Shown here: piece by piece, positions 29,402-37,448 of the stretch
Numbering within the stretch: the first letter of the stretch is position 1
How the letters are laid out: the number at the start of each line of letters is the position of its first letter
DNA from: Mesorhizobium sp. M1E.F.Ca.ET.045.02.1.1
GTDB lineage: Bacteria; Pseudomonadota; Alphaproteobacteria; Rhizobiales; Rhizobiaceae
DNA: 64,000 bases
NCBI RefSeq assembly: GCF_003952485.1
Contig: NZ_CP034447.1
Location: 5,966,501-6,030,500 of the forward strand
Direction: 5' to 3'
Notes under the pieces: model-generated
Seen by the model: the letters and a program-made list of their open reading frames with translations, nothing else
Databases searched by the model: none
Told to the model about the DNA's origin: nothing
Translations under genes and position numbers: made by a program

Positions 29402-30226
29402 CTACATCGGCCGGCGGGCGGGCCGGATCTGCTCCGGCTCGATCACCTTGCGATAGAGATGCCAGGTCGCGTGGCCGAGGATCGGCATGACGACGGCAAG
29501 GCCGGCAAACAGCGGGATCGAGCCGATCACCAGAAGCACCGCGACCGTCAGGCCCCAGAGCGCCATCTGCAACGGGTTTGCCATCACGGCACGCGCCGAG
29601 GTCTCGATCGCCGAGACGGCGCCGACATCGCGGTCGAGCAGCAGCGGGAAGGCGATGACGGTTGTGGCAAGCACCACGACCGCGAAGACGAAGCCTGCGG
29701 CGTTGCCGAGCAGGATCAGCGTCCAGCCCCTGCTGGTCGTCAGCACGTCGCGCAGGAAGGTGCCGACCGATGCCGGCGGCTCGGCGCCGAACAGGCTGGT
29801 GTAGATCGACTGCGCGGCGAACAACCACAGAAGGAAGAGCCCGAAGAGCAGGCCGCCGATCACGGCGATCGAGGGTAGCGCCGGCGAATGGCGCACGTCG
29901 AGCGCATGCTGCCAGTGCGAGTCCATGCCGAGCTCGCGCCGGCGGCTGATCTCATAGAGACCGATCGCCGCGAAGGGCCCGATCAGCGCGAAGCCCGACA
30001 TCAGCGGATAGACGAGCTGGATGGCGTTTGAGCCCGACGACCACCGCGTCAGGATCAGTCCGACGACCGGATAGATCAGGCACAGGAACACGTAGTGCGA
30101 AGGCTTGGCCCAGAAATCCTCGGCGCCGAGCCGCAACGCATCCCATAGGTCCGACGTGGTGATGTGGCGCACCGTGGGCTGCACATGCATCCCTCGCGCG
30201 TCCGCCATGACATGAAAACCAGCCAT
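29402..30226 (-). CDS. DUF2189 integral membrane protein
   Basis: The 274-residue protein has six predicted helices. Family features include TTSDLWDALRLGAEDFWAKPSHYVFLCLIYPVVG near the N-terminus and the Arg/Glu-containing loop ISRRRELG. DUF2189 proteins are common in alphaproteobacteria and sometimes annotated as cytochrome oxidase subunit I-like, but they have no heme ligands here and no known function. The start at 30226 is divergent from the CAP lipoprotein gene. Confidence 0.85.
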   Translation of the reverse strand: MAGFHVMADARGMHVQPTVRHITTSDLWDALRLGAEDFWAKPSHYVFLCLIYPVVGLILTRWSSGSNAIQLVYPLMSGFALIGPFAAIGLYEISRRRELGMDSHWQHALDVRHSPALPSIAVIGGLLFGLFLLWLFAAQSIYTSLFGAEPPASVGTFLRDVLTTSRGWTLILLGNAAGFVFAVVVLATTVIAFPLLLDRDVGAVSAIETSARAVMANPLQMALWGLTVAVLLVIGSIPLFAGLAVVMPILGHATWHLYRKVIEPEQIRPARRPM

Positions 30227-30393
30227 AACCGTCCTCCGTATTTCGCGGGGGCGGTCACCGCCTGGGGTGGCCGCCCGTGGCTGCCACTTTCAAGAACGCG
30301 GCCATCATAGCCGATCTTCCGGGGGATGTCGCGCTTCACGCGATTTTCATCGTCTGCCCGGCAAAAGCCATGATCGCCGGTATCAGAGGCACG

Positions 30394-30900
30394 ATGACCA
30401 TCCCGACCACCATGTCCCTCAATCTCGACAGACGAACATTGCTCAAGGCCATCGGCCTTGCGGCCCTTGGCGGCGTCGCCGCCTGCAACAGCGTCACGGT
30501 GCCAACCGGCGAAGGCGCCGGCGTGTCGTCCTCCGCTACCACCACGTTGAGCACAATCCGCACATCGGCCGGACTGCCGACACTGACGCCGGACACACAG
30601 CTCGAGCAGGCCGCGCTCCAGCAGGCGGGCTACATGGCGTCGCGCGCCCGCATGAGCCACACCACCGGGTGGGGCAAGGATTTCGCCTCCCGCATGAAAG
30701 GCAACGGGGTGCACGGCGCCGCCGGCGAGAATATCGCCGAGGGCCGCTTCGACCAGCAGAAACTGTTCGACATCTGGATGCATTCGGACGGCCACCGCCG
30801 CAACATGCTCGACCCGGACTTCAGTCGCTTCGGGCTGGCTTACGTGCGCGACGGCCGCGACCCCAGCCTGCGCTACTGGGCGCTAGTGCTGGGCAGGTAG
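30394..30900 (+). CDS. CAP/SCP-domain lipoprotein with Tat-type signal
   Basis: The protein has 168 residues from ATG 30394 (AGAGG four bases upstream); ATG 30412 is an alternative. The N-terminus carries a twin-arginine motif (DRRTLLKAIG) followed by a hydrophobic stretch and the lipobox GVAAC, suggesting folded export by Tat and lipid attachment. The mature part is a bacterial CAP domain (PR-1/SCP-like): HTTGWGKDF, GENIAEG and the HxDGHRRNML segment with conserved His and Glu residues. Bacterial CAP proteins are poorly understood; sterol, lipid or cell-wall binding has been proposed for relatives. It is followed by a mosaic repeat. Confidence 0.88.
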   Translation: MTIPTTMSLNLDRRTLLKAIGLAALGGVAACNSVTVPTGEGAGVSSSATTTLSTIRTSAGLPTLTPDTQLEQAALQQAGYMASRARMSHTTGWGKDFASRMKGNGVHGAAGENIAEGRFDQQKLFDIWMHSDGHRRNMLDPDFSRFGLAYVRDGRDPSLRYWALVLGR

Positions 30901-30909
30901 AGCGCCAAA

Positions 30910-31058
30910 TCTCCCCCTCGAGGGGGGAGATTTCGCCGAAGGCGACAGAGGGGGTCGCCGCGCATGGAACGCCAACCTTCATGTGCGCAAGCAAGCCGAG
31001 CCCAGTCGGACCGCCCCCCTCTGGCCTGCCGGCCATCTCCCCCCTCAAGGGGGGAGAC
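30910..31058. repeat. Intergenic mosaic palindrome, family B
   Basis: The left arm TCTCCCCCTCGAGGGGGGAG continues GCCGAAGGCGACAGAGGGGG; the right arm has CCCCCCTCTGGCCTGCCGG and ends in CTCAAGGGGGGAGA. It differs in core from family A but shares the GCCGAAGGCGA module. Related copies: 58445-58566 and a half copy at 55852-55895. It fills the space between the CAP gene and the convergent emrB. Confidence 0.85.
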
Positions 31059-31115
31059 CCCGCGGTCGGCCACCTTCGCCAATCTCCGGCGTCGCAGGGG
31101 CAGCGCGAATGGAGA

Positions 31116-32648
31116 TCAATCCATATGTGCAGCAGGCCCGCCACTGGCCGGAGCCGCCTTCGGCTTGCGCAGCAGGATGACGAACGGAACGGCAATCAGC
31201 GTCATCACCATCAGGATTTTGAAGTCGTTGATGTAGGAGATCATCATCGACTGGACGTTCACCAGCCTGTCGACCTGCGAAAGCGCGGCGGGATCGCCGC
31301 CTGCGGCGGCCGGCGAGGCGGCCCACAGGTTCGGGTTGTACGTGTTGATGAAGGCCGACAGCTCGGTGTGGTTCACCTGCGTGTTGCGCACCATCAGCGC
31401 CGCGACCACCGACACGCCGATCGAGGAACCCAGATTGCGCACCAGGCTGAACAGCGAGGTGGCGTCGGTGCGGTAGCGCGCGTCGAGCGTAGCGAAGGCG
31501 ACCGTCGACAGCGGCACGAACACCATGCCCATGCCGAGACCCTGGATGACGCCCGAAGAGATGATCAGCCAGTTGTCCATCTGCGGCGTGAAGCTCGCCA
31601 TGGTGTAGAGCGACTGCGCTGTGAGGAGGAAGCCTATGGCGACGAGGATCCTCGCATCGATCCTGTGCATGATGCGGCCGACGACCAGCATCGAGATCAT
31701 CGTGCCGATGCCGCGCGGCCCCAGCACGACGCCGATCGTCACGGTCGGGTAGCCGAAGATATTGGCCAACATCGGCGGCAAGAGCGACATCGAGGCCAGG
31801 ATCAGCACGCCCATGACGAAGATGAAGCCCAGGCCGGTCACGAAATTGCGGTCGAGGAATATCTTTGGATCGATGAAGGGATGCTCGGCCGTCACCGTGT
31901 GGATGGCGAACACCCAGAAGCCGGTGAGCGAAAGAGCGAGCTCGATCCAGATCTCGGCCGAATTGAACCAGTCTACCTCGCCGCCGCGATCGAGCAGGAG
32001 CTGCAGCGCGCCGACGCCGAGCGAGATCATGGCGAAGCCGAAGAAGTCGAAGCCGCGCACGCGCTTGGCGATGACCGGCAGATAGGCGGCCATGCCGAGG
32101 AAGGCGAGGATGCCGACCGGCAGGTTGATGAAGAACACCCAGCGCCAGTTGAAATTTTCCGTCAGCCAGCCGCCCAGCGTCGGCCCCAGGATCGGCCCGA
32201 GCATAATGCCGGCGCCCCAGATCGCCATCGCCTGGCCGTGGCGCTCTTTCGGGTTGATGTCGAGCAGGAAGGTCTGCGACAGCGGCACGATCGCCGCGCC
32301 GAACATGCCCTGCAGCAGGCGAAACAGCACTATCGTATCGAGGCTCCAGGCCAGGCCGCAAAGCATGGAGAAGATGGTGAACCCGACCACCGAGGCGAGG
32401 AATAGCTCCTTGCGGCCAAACCGGTCGGCAAGCCAGCCGGTCACCGGCGTCATGATCGCGGCGGCGACGATATAGGAGGTCAGCACCCAGTTGATGTTGT
32501 CGGGCGATGCGCCGAGGTCGCCGGTCATGGTCGGCAGCGCGACATTGGCGATCGTGGTGTCGAGCGCCTGCATGATCGTCGCCAGCATGAGCGCGACCGT
32601 GATCAGGCCGCGATGCGGGACCTCTTTGAAGGGTTCGGGCGTGCTCAT
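31116..32648 (-). CDS. emrB: EmrB-type MFS multidrug transporter (DHA2, 14 helices)
   Basis: The 510-residue protein has 14 predicted helices. DHA2-family signatures include LDTTIANVALPTMTGDLG in helix 1 with the conserved Asp, WLADRFGRKELFL (motif A), and the motif C region with GPILGPTLGGWL. It should expel hydrophobic drugs by proton antiport and work with the EmrA-like adaptor upstream (32941-34119) and TolC. The 292-bp gap to emrA is unusually long for this pair and contains a highly structured element (32688-32811). Confidence 0.94.
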   Translation of the reverse strand: MSTPEPFKEVPHRGLITVALMLATIMQALDTTIANVALPTMTGDLGASPDNINWVLTSYIVAAAIMTPVTGWLADRFGRKELFLASVVGFTIFSMLCGLAWSLDTIVLFRLLQGMFGAAIVPLSQTFLLDINPKERHGQAMAIWGAGIMLGPILGPTLGGWLTENFNWRWVFFINLPVGILAFLGMAAYLPVIAKRVRGFDFFGFAMISLGVGALQLLLDRGGEVDWFNSAEIWIELALSLTGFWVFAIHTVTAEHPFIDPKIFLDRNFVTGLGFIFVMGVLILASMSLLPPMLANIFGYPTVTIGVVLGPRGIGTMISMLVVGRIMHRIDARILVAIGFLLTAQSLYTMASFTPQMDNWLIISSGVIQGLGMGMVFVPLSTVAFATLDARYRTDATSLFSLVRNLGSSIGVSVVAALMVRNTQVNHTELSAFINTYNPNLWAASPAAAGGDPAALSQVDRLVNVQSMMISYINDFKILMVMTLIAVPFVILLRKPKAAPASGGPAAHMD

Positions 32649-32687
32649 GGTGCTGAACTTCCAGCAGGTAACGAAAACGTGTACATT

Positions 32688-32811
32688 AGGTTTCCGGGCG
32701 GCAAGGCCTTCCGTTGAGAGACCCTCATCGCGGTGGGACGCGAGGATCGATGTGGGGGTTACATCGACCGAAAGTCTCTATTCGAGCGGGATGCCTGCCG
32801 CCCGGAAACCT
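32688..32811. other. 124-nt multi-stem inverted-repeat element between emrA and emrB
   Basis: Outer arms 32688-32703 and 32796-32811 are perfect 16-bp inverted repeats (TTTCCGGGCGGCA core). Inside, 32717-32722 pairs with 32774-32779 (AGAGAC/GTCTCT). Within that are two hairpins: 32729-32732 with 32739-32742 (CGCG, six-nt loop) and 32747-32753 with 32761-32767 (TCGATGT/ACATCGA, seven-nt loop). The nested, non-overlapping stems look like a structured RNA (a cis element or small RNA) or a palindromic mobile repeat. I do not recognise the family. The remainder of the 292-bp gap shows nothing further. Confidence 0.6.
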
Positions 32812-32940
32812 GAGGACCGACGGGCCCGTGTCGAAAGCTTCAGCTTCGGTCAAAGCCGCGGTGCGGCGCGTCTCGAACGCCTTGCTTTCCCACGCCTTCC
32901 ATCAGACCAATCCCCTGCTCCAACTCTTTGTTTTTCCATC

Positions 32941-34119
32941 CTATTGCTCTGGCTCGCCGGCCGTTGCGTGACCGAAGATCGACGGCAGGCCGCGCGCCAC
33001 GCCGGTGTCGACGGTGACCGTCGCGCTCATGCCGGTGCGCAGCGCCATCCTGGCATCGGGGTCGGTCAGCTCCAGGCGCACGGGGATGCGCTGGGTGACC
33101 TTGACCCAGTTGCCGGTGGCGTTCTGGGCAGGCAGCAGCGAGAACTCCGCGCCGGTGCCGGCGCCGATCGCCTTGACGGTCGCCTCGAAGGTCCTGCCCG
33201 GATAGGTGTCGACCACGATCTCGGCCTTCTGGCCCGGCTTCATATGGGTAAGCTGGGTTTCCTTGAAATTGGCGTCGATCCAGATGTCGCCGGTCTCGAC
33301 CAGCGCAAACAGCGGCGTGCCGACGGCGACATACTGGCCGACCTTGAAGGACGAGGCCTGGTAGACCACGCCGTCGGCCGGCGCCTTCACCGTGGTCTGC
33401 GCGAGGTCGTAAGCGGCCTTGTCGCGCGCGGCTAAAGCCGACATCACGGTCGGATGCTTGTCGGTCTCGATGTCCGGGTTGCCGCCGAGCGCGGCCTTGG
33501 CGCTGACGATGCCCTGCTGAGCAACCGCCAACTGCTGCTTGGCCTTGTCGAGGTCGTTGCGGGCCTCATCCAACGATGACTTGGCGTTGATGCCTTTCTG
33601 GGCGAGATCGGCGGCGCGATCATATTGCGACTGCGCATAGTCGACCTCGCTGCCGGCCGACTTTTCCTGCGCCATGGCCTGGCTGTAGGCGGCGCGGAGT
33701 TGCTCGACATTGAGGCGCGCCGCGGCAACCGCCGCGTCGGCCTGGGCGAGCGCTATGCGATAGGGCTCGGGGTCGATGACGAAGAGAAGATCGCCCTGCT
33801 TGACGGTCTGGTTATCGGCGATGCCGACCTGGACGATGCGGCCGGCCGTATCGGAGGCGATCGAAATCCTGGCCTGCTGCAGGTTGGCGTTCTCGGTCTC
33901 CTGATAGCGTCCGCCGGTCACCCAGACATAGGCGCCACCGGCGAGCAGCGCCAGCGGCAGGGCGACCATCAAAAGGAAGCGGCCGGTGCGGCGCTTCTTC
34001 TTCGGCGCGGGAGCCGGCTGCGGTACCGGCGCCACCGAAACCGGACCTGGTGCCGGCTGCGCCGGCGCTTCCATTTCCAGCTTGGTGACGTTGTCTTCCA
34101 TCTTGGCTGCCGCGTTCAT
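32941..34119 (-). CDS. emrA: EmrA-type membrane fusion protein
   Basis: The 392-residue protein has a Pro/Ala-rich cytoplasmic N-terminus and a single helix (FLLMVALPLALLAGGAYVWV, about 48-67). Next come a lipoyl domain, a coiled-coil hairpin (about 130-200, rich in Ala/Gln/Lys) and a beta-barrel with ATVKAIGAGTGAEFSLLPAQNATGNWVKVTQ-type sequence typical of EmrA/HlyD adaptors. It overlaps the marR stop by four bases (ATGA). It bridges EmrB to an outer membrane channel. Confidence 0.94.
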   Translation of the reverse strand: MNAAAKMEDNVTKLEMEAPAQPAPGPVSVAPVPQPAPAPKKKRRTGRFLLMVALPLALLAGGAYVWVTGGRYQETENANLQQARISIASDTAGRIVQVGIADNQTVKQGDLLFVIDPEPYRIALAQADAAVAAARLNVEQLRAAYSQAMAQEKSAGSEVDYAQSQYDRAADLAQKGINAKSSLDEARNDLDKAKQQLAVAQQGIVSAKAALGGNPDIETDKHPTVMSALAARDKAAYDLAQTTVKAPADGVVYQASSFKVGQYVAVGTPLFALVETGDIWIDANFKETQLTHMKPGQKAEIVVDTYPGRTFEATVKAIGAGTGAEFSLLPAQNATGNWVKVTQRIPVRLELTDPDARMALRTGMSATVTVDTGVARGLPSIFGHATAGEPEQ

Positions 34120-34598
34120 GCTGCTGTGCCTTCCGTATTCTTTTCCAGCGACGACGCTTCGCCGTCCGTCAGATTCTGCACGATGGTGTCCAGCACCCGG
34201 ATCAGGATGCGCCGGTCTTCCGGCGACACGCCGGTGAGCGATTCCTCATAGACCTCGCCGGCAAGGCTCTTGACGTCGGCATAGGCCGCATTTGCCTTCT
34301 CGGTTGGGAAGATCATGCGCACACGCCGGTCGGTCGCGTCCTGGCGGCGCTCGATCCAGCCGCCCTCTTCCATCCTGTCGACAAGGCGCGAGACGCTGAT
34401 CGGCTCGATCTCGAGCAGCTCGGCAAGCCGCGCCTGGGCGACACCCGCCTCCTTGGCGACGCGGACCAGAAGCCGCCATTGCGCCGACGACAGGCCGAGC
34501 CCGCTGGCGCGCGCCTCGAAGCGCTTGCGCATCAGGCGCTGCACGTCGTGGATCAAAAATCCCAATCTGTCGATGCCATCCGAAACCATGAGCGGCAT
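34116..34598 (-). CDS. MarR-family repressor of the emrAB operon
   Basis: The 160-residue protein has the winged-helix core of MarR proteins: LSSAQWRLLVRVAKEAG, the recognition helix EPISVSRLVDRMEEGGW, and the wing RRQDATDRRVRM. It is first in the operon marR-emrA-emrB and overlaps emrA by four bases. A near-symmetric 20-bp site immediately upstream of its start (34601-34620) is a probable autoregulatory operator. Ligands are probably hydrophobic or phenolic compounds, by family analogy. Confidence 0.94.
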   Translation of the reverse strand: MPLMVSDGIDRLGFLIHDVQRLMRKRFEARASGLGLSSAQWRLLVRVAKEAGVAQARLAELLEIEPISVSRLVDRMEEGGWIERRQDATDRRVRMIFPTEKANAAYADVKSLAGEVYEESLTGVSPEDRRILIRVLDTIVQNLTDGEASSLEKNTEGTAA

Positions 34599-34600
34599 AT

Positions 34601-34620
34601 ATAATAAGCGTGCTTACTAT
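34601..34620. promoter_or_regulatory. Predicted MarR operator upstream of marR-emrAB
   Basis: ATAATAAGCGTGCTTACTAT matches its own reverse complement at 16 of 20 positions, with perfect TAAGC/GCTTA half-sites. It lies three bases upstream of the marR start codon, where binding would block transcription initiation or elongation. Confidence 0.55.
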
Positions 34621-34683
34621 TCAAGAGAGCGCATTGTTCCAGAAGCCGGAAATCGACATGGCAAGCAAGCGGAGCGCTCATGG

Positions 34684-34785
34684 CTAAAGCGCGTCGCGCT
34701 GAAAACGAATTGAGGCGACGCGCTTTAGGTCATTGGTTTGCATGTCGTTCTCCCAAAACCGCTGCGCACTTTTGGGCGACATGCA
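34684..34785. repeat. Two palindromic hairpin repeats in the marR-ynbA gap
   Basis: The first hairpin has perfect 14-bp arms at 34684-34697 and 34715-34728 (CTAAAGCGCGTCGC). The second spans 34739-34785: outer 9-bp arms TGCATGTCG/CGACATGCA and inner CCCAAAA/TTTTGGG with loop CCGCTGCGCAC. It is related to the palindrome at 37383-37435, with compensating changes in the inner stem. Together with the MarR operator these fill the 342-bp gap 34599-34940; nothing else was seen. Confidence 0.75.
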
Positions 34786-34940
34786 TTAGCGCTGTATGGA
34801 CGGGCAGCGGCGACGGCCTGAGGCGATGCCTTCACAGCGGGATGCCAACCACCTGAAATTCACTGTGTTTTAGCTGGTATGCTGGCGCCGTTCGGCATCT
34901 TCGTGATACAGCTTACGCCGTGGATCGGGGGATCAGCACA

Positions 34941-35549
34941 ATGCCGACGCTCTATGCGCTGAAACCGGCTTTCCAGGACAGGCTGCGGCCGCTGGTCGGC
35001 AGGCTGGCCGCAATGGGCGTGACGGCCAACAAAATAACCATTCTGGCAGCCCTGCTCTCCGTCGCGGCCGGAACGGCTATCGCGGCGTTGCCCGCCTGGC
35101 GCGCGCCGCTCTTCCTCATTCCCGTCGTGCTTTTCGCGCGCATGGCGCTCAACGCCATCGACGGCATGCTGGCGCGGGAGCATGGCCAGGCCTCGACGCT
35201 CGGCATGTATCTCAACGAAATCTGCGACGTCGTCTCGGATCTCGCGCTGATTCTGCCGTTTGCCGCCTTCCCTCAATTCGGCGCCTGGGGCGTCGTCGCC
35301 TTTGCCATCGCCGCGGCGCTCACCGAGTTCGCCGGCGTGCTCGGCATCGCCGCCGGGATCGGGCGAAACTACGCCGGACCGTTCGGCAAGAGCGACAGGG
35401 CGCTGGCGCTGGGCGTGGTCGCGGTGCTCGCCGCCGCCGGCTTCTGGCCGGCGGCGATCGCGCCATTTGTGTTTCCGGCCATGGCTACGCTGTCGCTGCT
35501 GACCGCCATAAACCGGATACGCGCCGGTCTTATTGGCAGCAGCGGCTGA
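34941..35549 (+). CDS. ynbA: CDP-alcohol phosphatidyltransferase, YnbA-like
   Basis: The protein has 202 residues from ATG 34941 (GGGGGA ten bases upstream); an upstream GTG at 34920 is less likely. Several membrane helices surround the CDP-alcohol transferase signature DGMLAR, eight residues, G, three residues, N, three residues, D. The third canonical aspartate is thus asparagine, as I recall for E. coli YnbA, so it is a subfamily trait. The N-terminus LYALKPAFQDRLRPL and the segment YAGPFGKSDRALALG also match YnbA. It should transfer a phosphatidyl (CDP-activated) group to an unidentified alcohol in the inner membrane. It opens a cluster resembling E. coli ynbABCD. Confidence 0.9.
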   Translation: MPTLYALKPAFQDRLRPLVGRLAAMGVTANKITILAALLSVAAGTAIAALPAWRAPLFLIPVVLFARMALNAIDGMLAREHGQASTLGMYLNEICDVVSDLALILPFAAFPQFGAWGVVAFAIAAALTEFAGVLGIAAGIGRNYAGPFGKSDRALALGVVAVLAAAGFWPAAIAPFVFPAMATLSLLTAINRIRAGLIGSSG

Positions 35550-35585
35550 GCATCGAGGCTAGCCATGCCGCCCGAGGGAGACACC

Positions 35586-37373
35586 ATGCTTCACGAACAG
35601 ATCGCCGCAGCGCCGGCGGAAAGCCTTGCGCGGCAGGCGCAGGAACGCACCTTCCGCAGCCATGACGGCACGGAGATATTCTATCGCTTCTGGCCGGCGG
35701 CATCGGCCGATGCCAAGGGCGCGGTCGTGCTCTTCCATCGCGGCCACGAGCATGGCGGCCGCATGGCGCATCTCGTCGATGAACTCAGCATGCCCGACCA
35801 CGCCTTCTATGCCTGGGATGCCCGCGGCAACGGCCGCTCCGCCGGCGAGCGCGGCTATGCGCCGTCCTTTTCGGCGCTTTTGCGCGACATCGACTGCTTC
35901 ATGCGCGAGATCGCCGCCAGGGACGGCATTGCCGTGCGGGATATCGCGCTCGTCGCGCAGTCCTTCGGCGCGGTGCTTGCCGCGGCGTGGGTGCACGACT
36001 ACGCGCCGAAACTGCGCGCCATGGTGCTCGCCTCGCCCGCCTTCTCGGTCAAGCTCTACGTCCCCTTCGCCAAGGAAGGCATCGCGCTCTGGCAGAAGAT
36101 CAAGGGGCGCTTCTTCGTCAATTCCTATGTCAAGGCGAAGCTGCTGACCCATGACCCGGTGCGCATCGCTTCCTTCGAAAGCGACAAGCTGATCACAAGG
36201 CCGATCGCGTCGAATATCCTGGTCGAGCTCTACCAGCACGCGGCGCGCATCGTTTCCGATGCCCGCGCCATCACCGTGCCGACGCAGCTTCTCCTATCGG
36301 GCAGCGACTGGGTGGTGCGGCCCGCGCCGCAGCACGAATTCTTCGTCAATCTCGGCAGCCGCATCAAGGAGCGGCATGTTCTGCCGGGCTTCTTCCATGA
36401 CACGCTGGGCGAACGCGACCGCGAGAAGGCGCTCGATTTGATCCGGCCCTTCCTCGAAGCGCAGTTCCAGACACCGGCGCCTGCCGTCGACCTGAAACAG
36501 GCCGATATCGCCGGCTATACGCGCGACGAGGCCGACCGGCTCGCCTCGCCGCTCGATCTCCTGTCGCCAAAGGGCCTCTATTGGGCAATGAGCCGCGCGT
36601 CCATCCGCATCGGCAGTTGGTTCTCGCGAGGCATGAAGATCGGCGTCAGCACCGGTTTCGATTCCGGTTCGACGCTGGACTATGTCTATGAGAACGAGGC
36701 GCGCGGTCTCGGGCCGATCGGCCGCGCGGTCGACCGGACCTTCCTCGATGCCATCGGCTGGCGAGGGATCCGCCAGCGCAAGCTCAACCTCGAAGAGCTG
36801 ATCGGCTCGTCGCTGGCAACGCTCAAGGCCGCCGGACGGCCCGGCCATATCCTTGACATCGCCGCCGGCCACGGCCGCTACCTGCTGGACGCGATCGGCA
36901 AGAGCACCGAGCAGCCGGCCAGCGTGCGCCTGCGGGACTATTCCGACCTCAATGTCGAGCTCGGACGCAAGCTGATCGCCGAGCGGCGATTGCCGGCGAG
37001 CGTGTCTTTCCAGCGCGCCGACGCCTTCGACGGCGACGGGCTGGCGGCGCTCGACCCGGCGCCGGATCTCGCGATCGTCTCCGGCCTTTACGAACTCTTC
37101 GCCGACAACGCGCTGATTGCGCGCTCGCTCGGCGGCCTTGCCCGCGCCATGCAGCCCGGCAGCCTGCTGATCTACACCAACCAGCCCTGGCATCCGCAGC
37201 TCGAAATGATCGCGCGCAGCCTAACCTCGCATCGCGGCGGCCAGGCCTGGGTGATGCGGCGGCGCACGCAAGGCGAGATGGACCAGCTGGTCGAGGCGGC
37301 CGGCTTCGAGAAGCTCGACCAGCGCATCGACCAATGGGGCATCTTCACCGTCTCGTTGGCAAGGCGGCTTTAA
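35586..37373 (+). CDS. ynbC: Alpha/beta hydrolase-methyltransferase fusion, YnbC-like
   Basis: The protein has 595 residues from ATG 35586 (GAGGGAG five bases upstream); ATG 35565 is possible. Residues 1 to about 305 are a serine hydrolase of the monoacylglycerol-lipase type: LFHRGHEHGGR, nucleophile elbow AQSFGA (first Gly of GxSxG replaced by Ala), acid in SGSDWVV, His in GFFHDTLGE. A linker of about 100 residues leads to a Rossmann methyltransferase-like domain with SAM loop LDIAAGHGRYLL (about 425) and an acidic strand RLRDYSDLN. This is the architecture of E. coli YnbC. It probably removes or exchanges acyl groups on the lipid produced by the neighbours, with the C-terminal part methylating or sensing; both are inference. 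Confidence 0.88.
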   Translation: MLHEQIAAAPAESLARQAQERTFRSHDGTEIFYRFWPAASADAKGAVVLFHRGHEHGGRMAHLVDELSMPDHAFYAWDARGNGRSAGERGYAPSFSALLRDIDCFMREIAARDGIAVRDIALVAQSFGAVLAAAWVHDYAPKLRAMVLASPAFSVKLYVPFAKEGIALWQKIKGRFFVNSYVKAKLLTHDPVRIASFESDKLITRPIASNILVELYQHAARIVSDARAITVPTQLLLSGSDWVVRPAPQHEFFVNLGSRIKERHVLPGFFHDTLGERDREKALDLIRPFLEAQFQTPAPAVDLKQADIAGYTRDEADRLASPLDLLSPKGLYWAMSRASIRIGSWFSRGMKIGVSTGFDSGSTLDYVYENEARGLGPIGRAVDRTFLDAIGWRGIRQRKLNLEELIGSSLATLKAAGRPGHILDIAAGHGRYLLDAIGKSTEQPASVRLRDYSDLNVELGRKLIAERRLPASVSFQRADAFDGDGLAALDPAPDLAIVSGLYELFADNALIARSLGGLARAMQPGSLLIYTNQPWHPQLEMIARSLTSHRGGQAWVMRRRTQGEMDQLVEAAGFEKLDQRIDQWGIFTVSLARRL

Positions 37374-37382
37374 ATCAAGAGA

Positions 37383-37435
37383 TAGAGCATGATGTCGTCC
37401 GAAAACCGCTTCACACTTTTCGGCATCATGCTCTA
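37383..37435. repeat. Palindromic hairpin repeat between ynbC-like and ynbD-like genes
   Basis: Outer arms 37383-37394 and 37424-37435 are 12-bp perfect complements (TAGAGCATGATG). Inner arms CCGAAAA/TTTTCGG enclose loop CCGCTTCACAC. Same design and loop as the palindrome at 34739-34785, but both stems carry compensatory substitutions. Confidence 0.8.
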
Positions 37436-37448
37436 GGACCGCCCACGC

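Noticed and set aside
30267..32405. 712-codon plus-strand frame
   Set aside because: It crosses the CAP gene in another frame and is antisense to emrB; His/Arg/Asp-rich composition is typical of a shadow.
35080..35260. Asn instead of the third Asp in the CDP-alcohol transferase motif as a sign of inactivation
   Set aside because: As I recall, E. coli YnbA has the same Asn, so it is a subfamily feature.
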